Shown piece by piece: positions 19,463 to 30,300 of a stretch of DNA of 55,513 nucleotides. The stretch is taken from contig JAGDWE010000009.1 of NCBI GenBank assembly GCA_023255965.1, forward strand, positions 1 to 55,513, given 5' to 3'. How positions within the stretch are numbered: the first letter of the stretch is position 1; every line of letters begins with the position of its first letter. Below the pieces are notes generated by a model that did no database searches, was not told the DNA's origin, and was given only the letters and a program-made list of their open reading frames with translations. This DNA comes from Desulfurococcales archaeon (GTDB lineage Archaea > Thermoproteota > Thermoprotei_A > Sulfolobales > NBVN01). Position numbers and translations under genes: made by a program.

Positions 19463-19660
19463 TCAACCCAAGATTCTGACTATTTCGCCTAGTATCTTGG
19501 CCTTACCGCCGGTAGGTACAACCAAGACTGTGCCACATACTAGGCACCTGGATGGGAATGTTGCATGGTCGTATACTACTTGTTCGTTACCGCAGGAAAG
19601 GCATCTAACCTTAATGAACTTTGATTTAGGCATAGGTATTAATATCTTCGACCTCTTCAT
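19463..19660 (-). CDS. rps27e: Ribosomal protein eS27
   Basis: [40 protein letters not shown]. Confidence 0.93.
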   Translation of the reverse strand: MKRSKILIPMPKSKFIKVRCLSCGNEQVVYDHATFPSRCLVCGTVLVVPTGGKAKILGEIVRILG

Positions 19661-19947
19661 TACTTTACAACCTCCACGAGCTCTGCCTTCTTAAGCCTAA
19701 TACCCCTCCTATGCTGTATATAGCCGCACTTAGAGCATTTAAGCTTTAACACCACCTTCTTAGTTGTCTTAGCAAACCTCTTCTGTTCAGGCTTTCTCTT
19801 ACTGCCATAACCTTTCTGCTTACGTCTATACCTTCTCTCACCCTCAGCAAGGCTCCTACGCTTACCATGCTTATATAAAGTCACTGTCTGCTCAGTATGC
19901 TCCTTACATCTAGGGCAGTAGGTCCTTAATTTCTTGGGGATCTTCAT
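19660..19947 (-). CDS. rpl44e: Ribosomal protein eL42 (L44e)
   Basis: [52 protein letters not shown]. Confidence 0.95.
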   Translation of the reverse strand: MKIPKKLRTYCPRCKEHTEQTVTLYKHGKRRSLAEGERRYRRKQKGYGSKRKPEQKRFAKTTKKVVLKLKCSKCGYIQHRRGIRLKKAELVEVVK

Positions 19948-19957
19948 TAATCATCAC

Positions 19958-20254
19958 CTACTTCAAAGGCCTCGGAGTCTTCCTCTCATCCTCTGATCTA
20001 ACCTTAATTATGCCCAGGAATATAGCGCAACTAACGCAGTAGCATTTAGTCACTGGATATCTAGCTATTATGGCTCCCTTCTTCTCTAGCTCATCAGCTA
20101 GCTGAGGATCCACTGGTGAGTACATCTTAGTCACACACACGGCTTTATCCTCAGGAATTAACCTACCGCATTGATCGCAGTGCACTAGGTCTACTGAACC
20201 CTTACTGCCCTTATGCCTCCCTCTACTCTCCCTCTTCTTAGGCGTAACTAACAC
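19958..20254 (-). CDS. rps26e: Ribosomal protein eS26
   Basis: HCDQCGRLIPEDKAVC ... KCYCVSCAIFLGIIKVRSEDERK. Confidence 0.9.
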   Translation of the reverse strand: MLVTPKKRESRGRHKGSKGSVDLVHCDQCGRLIPEDKAVCVTKMYSPVDPQLADELEKKGAIIARYPVTKCYCVSCAIFLGIIKVRSEDERKTPRPLK

Positions 20255-20435
20255 CTCACTACATTACCATAGCATTTAAGGATTTTTAATTTTTAGCTTG
20301 TTAGTTCCTATATTCGAATCAACTATTTACATTAAGTGTGAGCCGCCATTAAATTGAAATAATTTAATCGATGTTAAGCAATTTTAAGAAATATTTAAAA
20401 TTAAATGTGATCTTTAAGATTACTGGATATCTGCG

Positions 20436-21896
20436 ATGACCATGGGCGAAGTTCATGTATACAGGGACCTAGGGAGATCGTTCTCTGAGTGGTTCGACAA
20501 TGTATTAGAGGCCGCTGAAGTATACGATTACGGTAGATATCCAGCTAAGGGTATGGGTGTATGGCTACCTTACGGGTTTAAAATCAGGGAGAACGTCATT
20601 AGGATAATTAGGGAGCTCTTAAATAGCACTGGCCATGAGGAAATACTACTTCCTTTACTCATACCTGAGGGGATCTTAAGGAAGGAGTCGGAGCATATTA
20701 GAGGATTTGAGGATCAAGTTTACTGGGTTACCCATGGAGGTCTAGAGCCCCTTGACGTTAAACTAGCTCTAAGACCCACCAGCGAGACCTCCTTAACATA
20801 CTTAGAGAGTTTCTGGATTAAGAGCTATAAACAGTTGCCTAAGAAGTACTATCAAATCGTAAGCATATTCAGATATGAAACTAAGGCGACGAGGCCTATG
20901 ACCAGAGTTAGAGAAGTAACTACGTTTAAGGAGGCACACACGGTTCATGAGGACTTCATTGACTGCGAGAGGCAGGTTCTAGAGGCTGTCGAGATATATA
21001 GTAAGTTGTTTGATTACTTAGGTATACCCTACATAATATCTAAGAGGCCTGAATGGGATAAGTTCGCTGGCGCAATATACACTATAGCTTTTGATACGTT
21101 ATTGCCTGACGGTAGGGCATTACAGATAGGTACAGTCCATAATTTAGGGCAGACCTTCACTAAGGTGTTTGAAGTGAGGATTCAGAAGAGGGATGAGAGC
21201 ATAGATTATGCTTGGCAGACTAGCTATGGGATTTCAGAAAGAGTGATAGCATCAGTGATAGCTATACATGGAGATCGAAGGGGTCTTGTACTGCCCTTCT
21301 CTATAGCTCCGATCCAGATAGTCATTATCCCATTATTCACGGCTGATGCCTATAATGATGTAATTAGCTACTCCCATATGTTATACGAGATGCTACGTAA
21401 TAATGGATTTAGAGTCCATGAGGATCTACGCAACGAGTTAAGGCCTGGTGAGAAGTACTATTATTGGGAGCTTAAGGGGGTCCCTCTAAGGATTGAAGTA
21501 GGTATTAGGGAAGTAAGTAATAAATATGTAACATTATTTAGACGGGATACCTACGAAAGAACTAGAGTAGGATTAAATGAACTCATAGAGGTCGTTAAAA
21601 AGATTAGTGTTGAGTACGATGAAAACCTCAGGAATAGGGCATGGAGCGCATTTAAATCGAGGATCGCTAGGTTCAATAACTTAGAGGACGCTAGGGAATA
21701 CTTAAATAGCAGTAGAGGAGTCGTGGAATTGCCGTGGTGTGGTAGACATGAATGCGGCATAAAAATGAGTGAGCTAGTTGATGCTGATACCTTGGGAACC
21801 CCATTAAATTTAAGTATGGATGAGGTATCAAATGCCAAGTGCGTGGTATGCGGTTCCAACGCAAACACATTAATGAGGCTAGCTAAGAAGCACTGA
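20436..21896 (+). CDS. proS: Prolyl-tRNA synthetase
   Basis: [32 protein letters not shown] ... [11 protein letters not shown] ... [25 protein letters not shown]. Confidence 0.95.
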   Translation: MTMGEVHVYRDLGRSFSEWFDNVLEAAEVYDYGRYPAKGMGVWLPYGFKIRENVIRIIRELLNSTGHEEILLPLLIPEGILRKESEHIRGFEDQVYWVTHGGLEPLDVKLALRPTSETSLTYLESFWIKSYKQLPKKYYQIVSIFRYETKATRPMTRVREVTTFKEAHTVHEDFIDCERQVLEAVEIYSKLFDYLGIPYIISKRPEWDKFAGAIYTIAFDTLLPDGRALQIGTVHNLGQTFTKVFEVRIQKRDESIDYAWQTSYGISERVIASVIAIHGDRRGLVLPFSIAPIQIVIIPLFTADAYNDVISYSHMLYEMLRNNGFRVHEDLRNELRPGEKYYYWELKGVPLRIEVGIREVSNKYVTLFRRDTYERTRVGLNELIEVVKKISVEYDENLRNRAWSAFKSRIARFNNLEDAREYLNSSRGVVELPWCGRHECGIKMSELVDADTLGTPLNLSMDEVSNAKCVVCGSNANTLMRLAKKH

Positions 21897-21993
21897 AGCA
21901 TTGATCCAATCCCCCCGGCGCTAGGGTACTAAGGCGTCGATACGGACTACAATGAAAGTCCGACCTCTCTATTTACTAACCAACTCTCTAAAG

Positions 21994-22533
21994 CTACCAG
22001 GGTACCTCCTTAAATCCAAGCATATACGCCATGAAGTTAGTTAGCGGGTGAAGTATTAGTGATATAAGCATAGCTAGTACCAGGTGCTCTAAAGTTAATT
22101 CAACCCCCATGATTAAGTCTATGTTAAGACTTTTAATTGAAACGTAGGAGCCCAGTAGGTAATCTACTTGATCTAATGGCGGAAACGGAGATCCCTGCTT
22201 TAGCCCTACCCTACGTTTGATAAAGGCGTTAATTAGGTCACCTAATAGTGCCCCCACGCTCATAATTAATGCATACATGATACATGAGGCGGTGTTAAAT
22301 ATCAACGTATATGCTACACCCGTAAGTAGTCCTGCGAGCAGGCCGGCTATGAGGCCCTCCCAAGTCTTACCATCACCGAATACTCTCCTTCCATCCCTAA
22401 GCACTCTACCTCCATCTATTGGATGCCTGTATCTAAAGACTCTAGTTAGTACTGGGGCTGCATTACAGATCATCGCTGGCGCAAAGTATATTAGAGCCTC
22501 AGTAAATTTATTAGCTAAGTACTCAGTGCTCAT
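21994..22533 (-). CDS. carS: CDP-archaeol synthase (CarS family)
   Basis: AMICNAAPVLTR, DGRRVFGDGKTWEGLIAG, KRRVGLKQGSPFPPLDQVDYLLGS. Confidence 0.9.
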   Translation of the reverse strand: MSTEYLANKFTEALIYFAPAMICNAAPVLTRVFRYRHPIDGGRVLRDGRRVFGDGKTWEGLIAGLLAGLLTGVAYTLIFNTASCIMYALIMSVGALLGDLINAFIKRRVGLKQGSPFPPLDQVDYLLGSYVSIKSLNIDLIMGVELTLEHLVLAMLISLILHPLTNFMAYMLGFKEVPW

Positions 22534-23122
22534 CCTCAGCCCACTTAATACCCTCTTTATCTATACTGTAATAAAGAGTTAAGCCGATACTTTCAGGGAA
22601 CTCGATAGTCAGCTTTCTAATAATACCCTTGACCCTCTGGAGCCTAATTATGGTATCGCACCAATACCTAAGTAGTGATATGCCGCTTACAGTTATATCC
22701 TCGTCGGAACTACTTACTTGTGCGGTCAATATGCATGTGATGCCATTATTGAGAACTAAGTCATTTATGAGCGATAGCATCGAGTTATAGATCCTATTTA
22801 TTCCAGGGGTAAGGGTAGAGTCTGACCTGTAGAAGCTATTAATACTATCTATGACCACGATTTTTAATTCCTTAGCGTACCTAAAGTAAATATCAATAAT
22901 TAGTTGAAGTAGGTCGCTACTGCTGTAGGCAGTAACGAATAGCTCATTACCGTAGAATCCATATCTATCGAGTACGGACGCGTATGACGTACCCTCAGTA
23001 CTTATGTAAATAGATCTTGAGCTGCCGTTAGCTAAGGCACTCATTAACCATAAGGATAAATTGGTCTTCCCCACACCTGCCTCACCGTATATTAAGTTGG
23101 TTTTGCCAACGATTAACGACAA
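22523..23122 (-). CDS. RecA-superfamily ATPase, RadB-like
   Basis: NLIYGEAGVGKTNLSLWLM Walker A; IVVIDSINSFYR Walker B; ~200 aa. Confidence 0.75.
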   Translation of the reverse strand: MSLIVGKTNLIYGEAGVGKTNLSLWLMSALANGSSRSIYISTEGTSYASVLDRYGFYGNELFVTAYSSSDLLQLIIDIYFRYAKELKIVVIDSINSFYRSDSTLTPGINRIYNSMLSLINDLVLNNGITCILTAQVSSSDEDITVSGISLLRYWCDTIIRLQRVKGIIRKLTIEFPESIGLTLYYSIDKEGIKWAEDEH

Positions 23123-23229
23123 TAAATCATCTAATGAGCGTATCCTCCCACCTAACTAAGAAAACTTATTACTTAAGTCAAATTAACTATTGTGGTGATT
23201 AAATAGGCCTAGCAAGGGATAATAGGGGC

Positions 23230-23883
23230 GTGGCTCTCTTCATCTATAATCCTCGAGTACTTAAGTATGTGAAGGATGTGCTTAGAAATTATGACCTGAG
23301 GTTCTACGTCCCACGCGATGTAAGTAAAGTAAAGGATAGCGATGTGTTAATTGTTGATAGCGAAGGTTTAAGGATATTACATAGTACTGTGGGCAACAAC
23401 CTACCAAGATACTTCCTAGTAAATGGCGATGACGCTTCCATATACAGGCCTATACTTAATGCCTACGGCATTAAGGAAGTAAAGGTCATTCAAGTAGGTA
23501 TAGACGTTGGTAAGAGGTTGGCCTACGTAGTACTTTGCGATGGAGTGCTGCTTAGAGCTGGCTATGCTGGAAGTTTAAGGGAGTTGATCAATTCCATTAA
23601 CTTACTTAATAACTACCTAAGACCTAGTAAAGTTATCATAAAGATAGGTGGCTATGTGGATGAGCTTGAAATTCACCTCCTTAAAAACCATCTTCAAAGA
23701 AATTGTGAAGTATTCCTAATAGATGAGCAAAAATCATCAGCGAAATCACAATTAAATCTATGCGGCTTGAAGATCAAATTTACCGATGATATTCACGCAG
23801 CTTTAAACATAGCCCTTAGGGATGGTATTAAACTAGAATTCGCAGCTGAAAATCCAACCTCTAGGGCGGGAACGTATACCTAA
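23230..23883 (+). CDS. Predicted RNase H-fold (RuvC/DUF460-like) protein
   Basis: VIQVGIDVGKRLAYVVLCDGVLLRAGY (beta1 Asp), VIIKIGGYVDELEIHLL, C-terminal DDIHAALNIAL acidic motif. Confidence 0.5.
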   Translation: MALFIYNPRVLKYVKDVLRNYDLRFYVPRDVSKVKDSDVLIVDSEGLRILHSTVGNNLPRYFLVNGDDASIYRPILNAYGIKEVKVIQVGIDVGKRLAYVVLCDGVLLRAGYAGSLRELINSINLLNNYLRPSKVIIKIGGYVDELEIHLLKNHLQRNCEVFLIDEQKSSAKSQLNLCGLKIKFTDDIHAALNIALRDGIKLEFAAENPTSRAGTYT

Positions 23884-23947
23884 TTCCACCTAAAACACAT
23901 CCCGTTGAATGAAGGAATATCCTCGACAGAAGCGATACGCAAGATGC

Positions 23948-23984
23948 CTGACCTCCTCCCCGCCCTGAAGGGCGAGGCTTTCAG
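23948..23984. repeat. IS200/IS605-type terminal sequence, intact
   Basis: ctgacctcctccccgccctgaagggcgaggctttcag, imperfect hairpin typical of archaeal IS605/TnpB element ends. Confidence 0.75.
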
Positions 23985-24026
23985 TTGTAATTAAAGGGTA
24001 TTTAAATGCATCGTTAAATCATAAAC

Positions 24027-24058
24027 AGCCTCGCCTTCTAAGACGGGAAGGGGGCCAG
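24027..24058. repeat. IS200/IS605-type terminal sequence in inverted orientation, overlapping dim1 3' end
   Basis: agcctcgccttctaagacgggaagggggccag; similar to 5790-5822. Confidence 0.55.
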
Positions 24059-24871
24059 CTTACGGAAGACTTCGATTAGAGTATTTACTGGTAGTTGATA
24101 CACTCTTCTATCGCCTACCAAATTAATTAAATCATATATATCTCCATAAATTCTTAACTCATTTAAACATCTGCTTAGGACCTTCTTAGCTAGTCTCCTT
24201 CTCTGATTGAATAAGCACTTAACGATTCCTTCATATACCTCCCAATCGTAACTCCATCTCCTAACCCTCCTTAGTACAACTACCCTAGAGCTAACTTTTG
24301 GAGGTGGATAAAAATCCTCCGGTAAGTATTTACCTCCCAACTCCACATCCATAAACGTATTCACCATAACCGTTAAACGGCTGTACTCACGACTACCCGG
24401 AGAAGCCTTTAACCTCAACGCTACTTCATCCTGTATTGTTAGGACTGCTGCCCTACAATTTGACTTAATTACCGACATAATTAAAGGCCCTGTAATCCCG
24501 TACGGTACGTTAGATACTACAACATCTACGGATCGTAGAGCGTTGATAAGGAAGTTAATACCCTCACCAACTACTATATTAACATTTGATTTACCTCTAA
24601 GGAGTTCTAAAGCTGCCCTAGCCAACCTACGATCTAACTCGATAGTGACTACGTTCTTGAATGCATCACATAAATGCGTAGTTAGAAAACCTAAGCCGGT
24701 GCCAATCTCAACAACGTATTCAGGCCTTAAATCCATTGCATGCATCATTAACTCATTAATTAAGGCATCATTAACAACGAAATGCTGGCTTAACCTCCTC
24801 CTAATCTTAACTCCATACTTGCGTAGTAACATGATAGTAAGCTTAACTAAATCCTTTGACTGCAATTTCAT
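24038..24871 (-). CDS. ksgA: rRNA adenine dimethyltransferase KsgA/Dim1
   Basis: QHFVVNDALINELMMHA ... VVEIGTGLGFLTTHL ... VVSNVPYGITGPLI. Confidence 0.93.
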   Translation of the reverse strand: MKLQSKDLVKLTIMLLRKYGVKIRRRLSQHFVVNDALINELMMHAMDLRPEYVVEIGTGLGFLTTHLCDAFKNVVTIELDRRLARAALELLRGKSNVNIVVGEGINFLINALRSVDVVVSNVPYGITGPLIMSVIKSNCRAAVLTIQDEVALRLKASPGSREYSRLTVMVNTFMDVELGGKYLPEDFYPPPKVSSRVVVLRRVRRWSYDWEVYEGIVKCLFNQRRRLAKKVLSRCLNELRIYGDIYDLINLVGDRRVYQLPVNTLIEVFRKLAPFPS

Positions 24872-24949
24872 CCTTCCAAATACCTTAAAGAGTCTTAGAG
24901 TAAAATATTAACTAATAAAGCGTTATCTTAAATCCAGCCCCCTACGGGC

Positions 24950-25110
24950 CTAAAGGGCGGGGATCCCAACACCCAGTTTGAAGGGCGGTTAGGGCCAGAG
25001 CTCGACCTAGGCTACTAGCTGGGGATCGATTCCCTAAGGCAAACCACCACCAAATACTTTAGAGGGCGTTTATCTATAGGCACTTACGCCTCAAGGAGGT
25101 AGGGCTTTCA
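24950..25110. repeat. Family-A dispersed ~160 bp repeat
   Basis: gcctaaagggcggggat...tttgaagggcggttaggg...attccctaaggcaaaccaccaccaaatactttagagggcgttta, aligns with 52726-52885. Confidence 0.7.
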
Positions 25111-26955
25111 GACGTAATCAGCGTACTCAGCTAGTCCTAGCTCAATCAACTTATCCCTTGTAGGAATCCCATTTAAGTCCCATCCCCTTAGCCTGTAGTA
25201 CTCCATTAACGCGTTATCGAATTCATCCCTCCTTAAAACCACACCTTTAACTACATCATCTGGTAGTGGATCCTCAAATACCCTCGGTGGCAAGGTGTCA
25301 TCCTTCCGCCTAATACCCTCCCTGACATTAAATATCCTAATTAAGTTCCATATTCTTTCACCGCATTTTAGATACTCCTCAACAGTGTAGTTAAAGCCTG
25401 TTGCAGCATTTAGTAGATTTACCGCAGGTATTGGTGCGAAATCACAGATAACTAATGAGAAAGCTGCTGCCCTCTCATCCTGTACTTCCTTGACATACTT
25501 AGCCTTGTCGCTTAGTGAGAATCTATGTAACCTTCCCTCGATCTCAGCTCTAGTCGTCCAAGCGCGTTGATGGCATGCGCCTCTATCAGCCGTTGCGTAT
25601 GCTAGAGCCATACCACTGGAACTCCTTGGATCATATCCAGGCATTTCCAAGCCCTTAACATGCATTGCAAACCTTTCGGAACCCCTACCTATGGTCTTTG
25701 AGGCCATAGCAACACCTTCAGCTAATAAATTGCCCAACCAGCCCTCCCTATATGCGATGCGTCTAATTAGCTCCCTCTGAGCTGCCGCGTTCCCGAACCT
25801 TATATCTAATTCGCTGCACTCTTTACCCGCTAATATACCTTTCTCGCAGCATTCCATGATCCATCCAATGACATTGCCCGTTGAAATAGCATCTAACCCT
25901 AACTCATTGCATAGGTGTACGGCCTTAATTACATCGACTATATCCTTCACTCCATTATTCGTACCTAGCAGGGCTATCGTCTCATATTCTGGCCCCCTAA
26001 CGATTACTTCCTTACCATCTATTATTACGTGGCTTAATTTACTGCACGATATTATGCAGTTAAAACATGTAATATCCTTAATCACATAATTAGCCCTCAA
26101 ATGGTCGGCATACAGCTTTTCGGCGTCTCTTAAAGATCCCCTTTGGAAGTTGAGGGACGGTATTATACCGTGTTCATTCATAGGCTTAACCCAGTAGGCA
26201 GTGCCGTATTTCCTCCTAAATTGCATGAATGGATTATCATTAATAGATTTAACAGCCTCTAAGACCGCCTTCTTAAACCCTTCAGGATCAGCTACCTCAA
26301 TCTTATGCGAACCCTTAATAGCTATTGCCTTTAGGTTCTTAGAACCCATCACAGCGCCTGGACCGCCTCTAGCTGCTATACCATTCCTCTCCTCCTCCTT
26401 ATCAAACACTATACATGCGTACCTAACTAGCTTCTCACCCGCAGGACCTATGACACCTACATGGGCATCACGACTCGTCTCACTCCTAACGACGTCCACA
26501 GCTTTACTTACAGTTAAACCCCATAAATGAGTTGCTTCCCTAAACTCCACTAAGTCATCATTTACCCATAAGTAAGTAGGATGCTGTGCACGTCCCCTGA
26601 TGACGATGGCATCATAACCCGCCTTCTTAATTTCTGGACCCATATAACCGCCTACATGGGAGTCCGTGAATATACCGGTTAGTGGCGACTTAGTAACCAC
26701 TACAAACCTACCTGAAGTCGGTGCCGAAGTCCCTGTTAATGGTCCAGTAGCAATTATAAGTACGTTTTCAGGACTTAGTGGATCTACATGAGGCCTTAAA
26801 TTATCAATTAATAACTTAGCCCCCAAGCCTTTACCACCTATGAATAATCTTAAATACCTCTCATCGATACCGTATGTCCTTACCTTCTCACTACTTAAGT
26901 CCACATCCAAGATCCTTCCCATGTAACTACTCAAAGATTGGAACCCAGGTATCAA
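25108..26955 (-). CDS. aor: Tungsten-containing aldehyde:ferredoxin oxidoreductase family protein
   Basis: GRILDVDLSSEKVRTYGIDERYLRLFIGGKGLGAKLL, GGYMGPEIKKAGYDAIVIRGRA, CFNCIISCSK. Confidence 0.95.
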   Translation of the reverse strand: MIPGFQSLSSYMGRILDVDLSSEKVRTYGIDERYLRLFIGGKGLGAKLLIDNLRPHVDPLSPENVLIIATGPLTGTSAPTSGRFVVVTKSPLTGIFTDSHVGGYMGPEIKKAGYDAIVIRGRAQHPTYLWVNDDLVEFREATHLWGLTVSKAVDVVRSETSRDAHVGVIGPAGEKLVRYACIVFDKEEERNGIAARGGPGAVMGSKNLKAIAIKGSHKIEVADPEGFKKAVLEAVKSINDNPFMQFRRKYGTAYWVKPMNEHGIIPSLNFQRGSLRDAEKLYADHLRANYVIKDITCFNCIISCSKLSHVIIDGKEVIVRGPEYETIALLGTNNGVKDIVDVIKAVHLCNELGLDAISTGNVIGWIMECCEKGILAGKECSELDIRFGNAAAQRELIRRIAYREGWLGNLLAEGVAMASKTIGRGSERFAMHVKGLEMPGYDPRSSSGMALAYATADRGACHQRAWTTRAEIEGRLHRFSLSDKAKYVKEVQDERAAAFSLVICDFAPIPAVNLLNAATGFNYTVEEYLKCGERIWNLIRIFNVREGIRRKDDTLPPRVFEDPLPDDVVKGVVLRRDEFDNALMEYYRLRGWDLNGIPTRDKLIELGLAEYADYV

Positions 26956-26996
26956 AGGATAATTGAGGTTAAAAACATTGATGCACGCATTACCTG

Positions 26997-27053
26997 AAAA
27001 TCAGCTGAGACAGGTTTAATCACCTGGTCATCTAATTTTCGTCATCATCTACT
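26997..27053 (-). ncRNA. C/D-box sRNA
   Basis: Minus strand: ATGATGA (C) - N10 - ATGA (D' variant) - GTGATTA (C') - AACCTGTCTCAG - CTGA (D). D guide complementary to TGAGACAGGT, a conserved 23S rRNA segment. Confidence 0.65.
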
Positions 27054-27061
27054 AAATACAA

Positions 27062-27095
27062 CTGAAAGCTCCGTCCTTTACGGCGAGGATGAAAG
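27062..27095. repeat. IS200/IS605-type terminal sequence, decayed
   Basis: ctgaaagctccgtcctttacggcgaggatgaaag. Confidence 0.45.
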
Positions 27096-27258
27096 TTTAT
27101 AAGCTTTTCTACGTTCCCGATGGTTTGGAGGCGCTTTACGGACTCCGGCGGTGGGGGCCGGGGGACCGTGAGGAACCCAAGGGCGGGTAATCAACAACCA
27201 CCAAAGAACATCAAAGATCGCTCCCGGGTGAACGGCTGGGGGCCGGATATAATAGTGA

Positions 27259-27315
27259 TCAGATGATGTGACGACGGTCTCCTGAGGTGTGATGCATCTT
27301 CTCTTCACTGAAATG
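27259..27315 (+). ncRNA. C/D-box sRNA
   Basis: ATGATGT (C) - GACGACGGTCTC - CTGA (D') - GGT - GTGATGC (C', partly overlapping spacer) - ATCTTCTCTTCA - CTGA (D). D' guide complementary to AGACCGTCGT of 23S rRNA. Confidence 0.72.
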
Positions 27316-27363
27316 GCAATATTATTTATTAAGTTAATAACGTATGTAATCTAATTAGATGAT

Positions 27364-30300
27364 ATGATGCCAGTGTATGATGAGGTACGAGATGCTGAGC
27401 TGGGAATCTACAGCGGTTCATGTCCTAATTGCGGCGGCGTAATAAGCGACTCTAGACTAAGGAGCTCGCTTCCATGTACTACATGTCTTCCCATCTTTAA
27501 AAAGGACATTAGCTTGAGTAATTTAATTAAGTTGTTGGAGGAATTAGGTACGCTAAATAGGCTAAGGGAGCGATATCTAACCGAGCTAAGCGTTAACGAG
27601 ATGGTGGATATCTTTGAAAAATGCGTCGGTAGTAAGCCGTGGAGCATCCAAATGCTGTGGATGCGCAGACTAGCTAGGAATATTTCATTCGCTATGATCG
27701 CTCCTACCGGCATAGGTAAGACCACCTTCGGCATAGCAATTAGCATTTACTATGCATCTAAGGGCTATAAGACGTATATCATAGTACCAACCACGATGCT
27801 TGCAATGCAACTAGAGAGGAAGTTTGAGGAGGTAGCAAGGAGACCTAATGTCCCGTTAATTAACTACTTGGTGATACATTCCAAGGTACCTAGGAAGGAG
27901 CGTGAACTAAGGGAACGGAGACTGGATGAAGGGGCTTTCGACGTATTAGTAACTACCTCTAGATACTTGCTAAATAACTTTGAGAGGATCTCAAGGAACA
28001 ACTTTAAATTCATATTCGTTGATGACGTTGATGCTGTTTTAAGGGGATCCAAAGCCATAGATATGATACTTAAGTTAGCTGGATTTGATGATGATGACAT
28101 CGAGTTAGCGCTTAAGCTATTAAGGCTACGTAGTGAGTTAACGTTCAGACGTGACGACGAGAAATTGGTTGAGGAGATATCCAAAATTGAGGAGCACATT
28201 AAGTTAAGGAGGGCTCGGAACAATAAGGTAGTTGTTATAGCTAGTGCCACGGGGAATCCTAGAGGAGTTCGAGTTAAGCTATTCAGGGAGTTATTGGGCT
28301 TCGAGATAGGTGCTAGACCGGAGTTTATACGGAATGTTGCTGATCTATATATCAAGCCAGGAGGCGCCCCCATAGAAGAGATTGTAATTAATATGGTTAA
28401 GAAGCTGGGTAGTGGCGGTCTAGTGTACGTTCCTGTAGATAAGGGCGTGGAATTTGCAGAAGCATTAGCTAAGATATTAAATAGTCGTGGAATACATGCA
28501 GAAGCATTACATAGTAGAAACGTTAAAGTAATTAATGAATTCGTGGAGAGGAAATTAGACGTCCTCATAGGCGTCGCTACATATTATGGGGTACTAGTTA
28601 GGGGTTTAGACCTACCTGAGGTAGTGAGGTATGCGATATTCGTGGGTGTTCCAAGACATAAGATACCGTTGAGGCTTAACAACATAGGGCCATACGATGT
28701 ATTAAGACTTTTAACGATAGTGAGGGACGTTATTAGGGATCAAGACCGTAAGAGGGATTTAGATAATTTACTGATGGTCATTAGGAGGGGGTTAAGGAGG
28801 GCTTCAATAACAGCATTATCTAAGGCTAAGGAGGTATTAATGAATTTAAGAACTGCTGAGACATCATTTGAGAAGAACCTACTTAAAGCGTATGAAGCGC
28901 TTAGGAGCTACTTAAACGATTCGTCAATCGTAAACGAGATTAAGAAGTACGGTGAGGCAACTATTATTGAAGAGAACGGCGAGCTCTACATATTAATACC
29001 TGACGTACCTACATATATTCAAGCTAGTGGTAGGACTTCAAGGCTGTTTATTGGAGGTATAAGTAAAGGGCTGTCCATAGTAGTAGATGATGATGAAAGG
29101 CTGCTTAAGGGGTTGGAGTCTAGGGCCAGATGGTTAATTGATGATTTCAAATTCTCTAGCATAGATGAAGTCGACTTAGGCAGGCTAGTTAATGAGGTTG
29201 ATAGGGATAGGGAGTTAATTAAATCGATACGATGCGGACTAGTAGATGTATCGGAATTGAGTAAGTTGGGTAAGGAATTCATAGCACCTAAGACGATATT
29301 ATTAGTTGTTGAATCACCTAATAAGGCTAGAACTATAGCTCGTTTCTTCGGTAAACCAAGTATACGTGATTATGGTGGATTAAGGGTTTATGAAGTCAGC
29401 ATAGGTAGATATACGCTATTAGTAACCGCTAGCGGGGGGCATATATATGACCTAATAACAAATACCGCTGCAACTGACAACATTTACGGAGTTGCTTATG
29501 AGAGGATGGACGGCAGGTTTAAGTTCATACCTATATATTCATCCATAAAGAGGTGCCTGAAATGCGGCTATCAATTCACTGATGAATTAAGTATGTGTCC
29601 CATATGTGGATCTGCTATTGTTAAAAATTCGATAAATATTGTAAATCTACTTCGAGATTTAGCTTATGAGGTTGATGAGGTCTACATAGGAACAGATCCA
29701 GATACAGAGGGAGAAAAGATCGGATATGATATATACCTGGCATTAAGTCCGTACGCAAGGATTATAAGAAGGATAGAGTTTCATGAAGTTACTAGGAAGG
29801 CCATACTCAATTCATTAAGTAATCCAAGGGACATAGAGTTAAACCTAGTTAAAGCTCAGGTAGTTCGTAGGATTGAGGATAGATGGCTTGGATTCTCACT
29901 ATCCTCCCTCCTTCAGGTGGACTTCTGGAAGGAGTACTGTAGGGGGAGAGGACGCTCAGATGCTAGGTGTGGTGAGCCCGTTAATAGGAATTTAAGTGCT
30001 GGTAGAGTTCAGACGCCAGTCCTCGGATGGATTGTAAAGCACTATGAGGACTACGTCAGCAGTAAGAGGAAGTTCCTCATATTAAACCTAAACAATATAC
30101 GTCTTGAAATAGCTCTTACTGATGAATTCGCTTCATTAAGTACTGAGGATATAGCTGAGGTCGTAGTTAAGGTTTTAAGTAGAGATGTTGTTAGTGAGGA
30201 GTTAAAGCCCTTGCCGCCTTATACGACCGATAGCGTGCTATCGGATGCATCGCTGTTTCTTGGATTACCTGCCCCCCAAACAATGCAAGTACTTCAGGAA

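Noticed and set aside
27078-27308. 76-aa minus ORF with Pro-rich sequence
   Set aside because: Overlaps the GC-rich relic and a C/D sRNA; no recognisable protein features.
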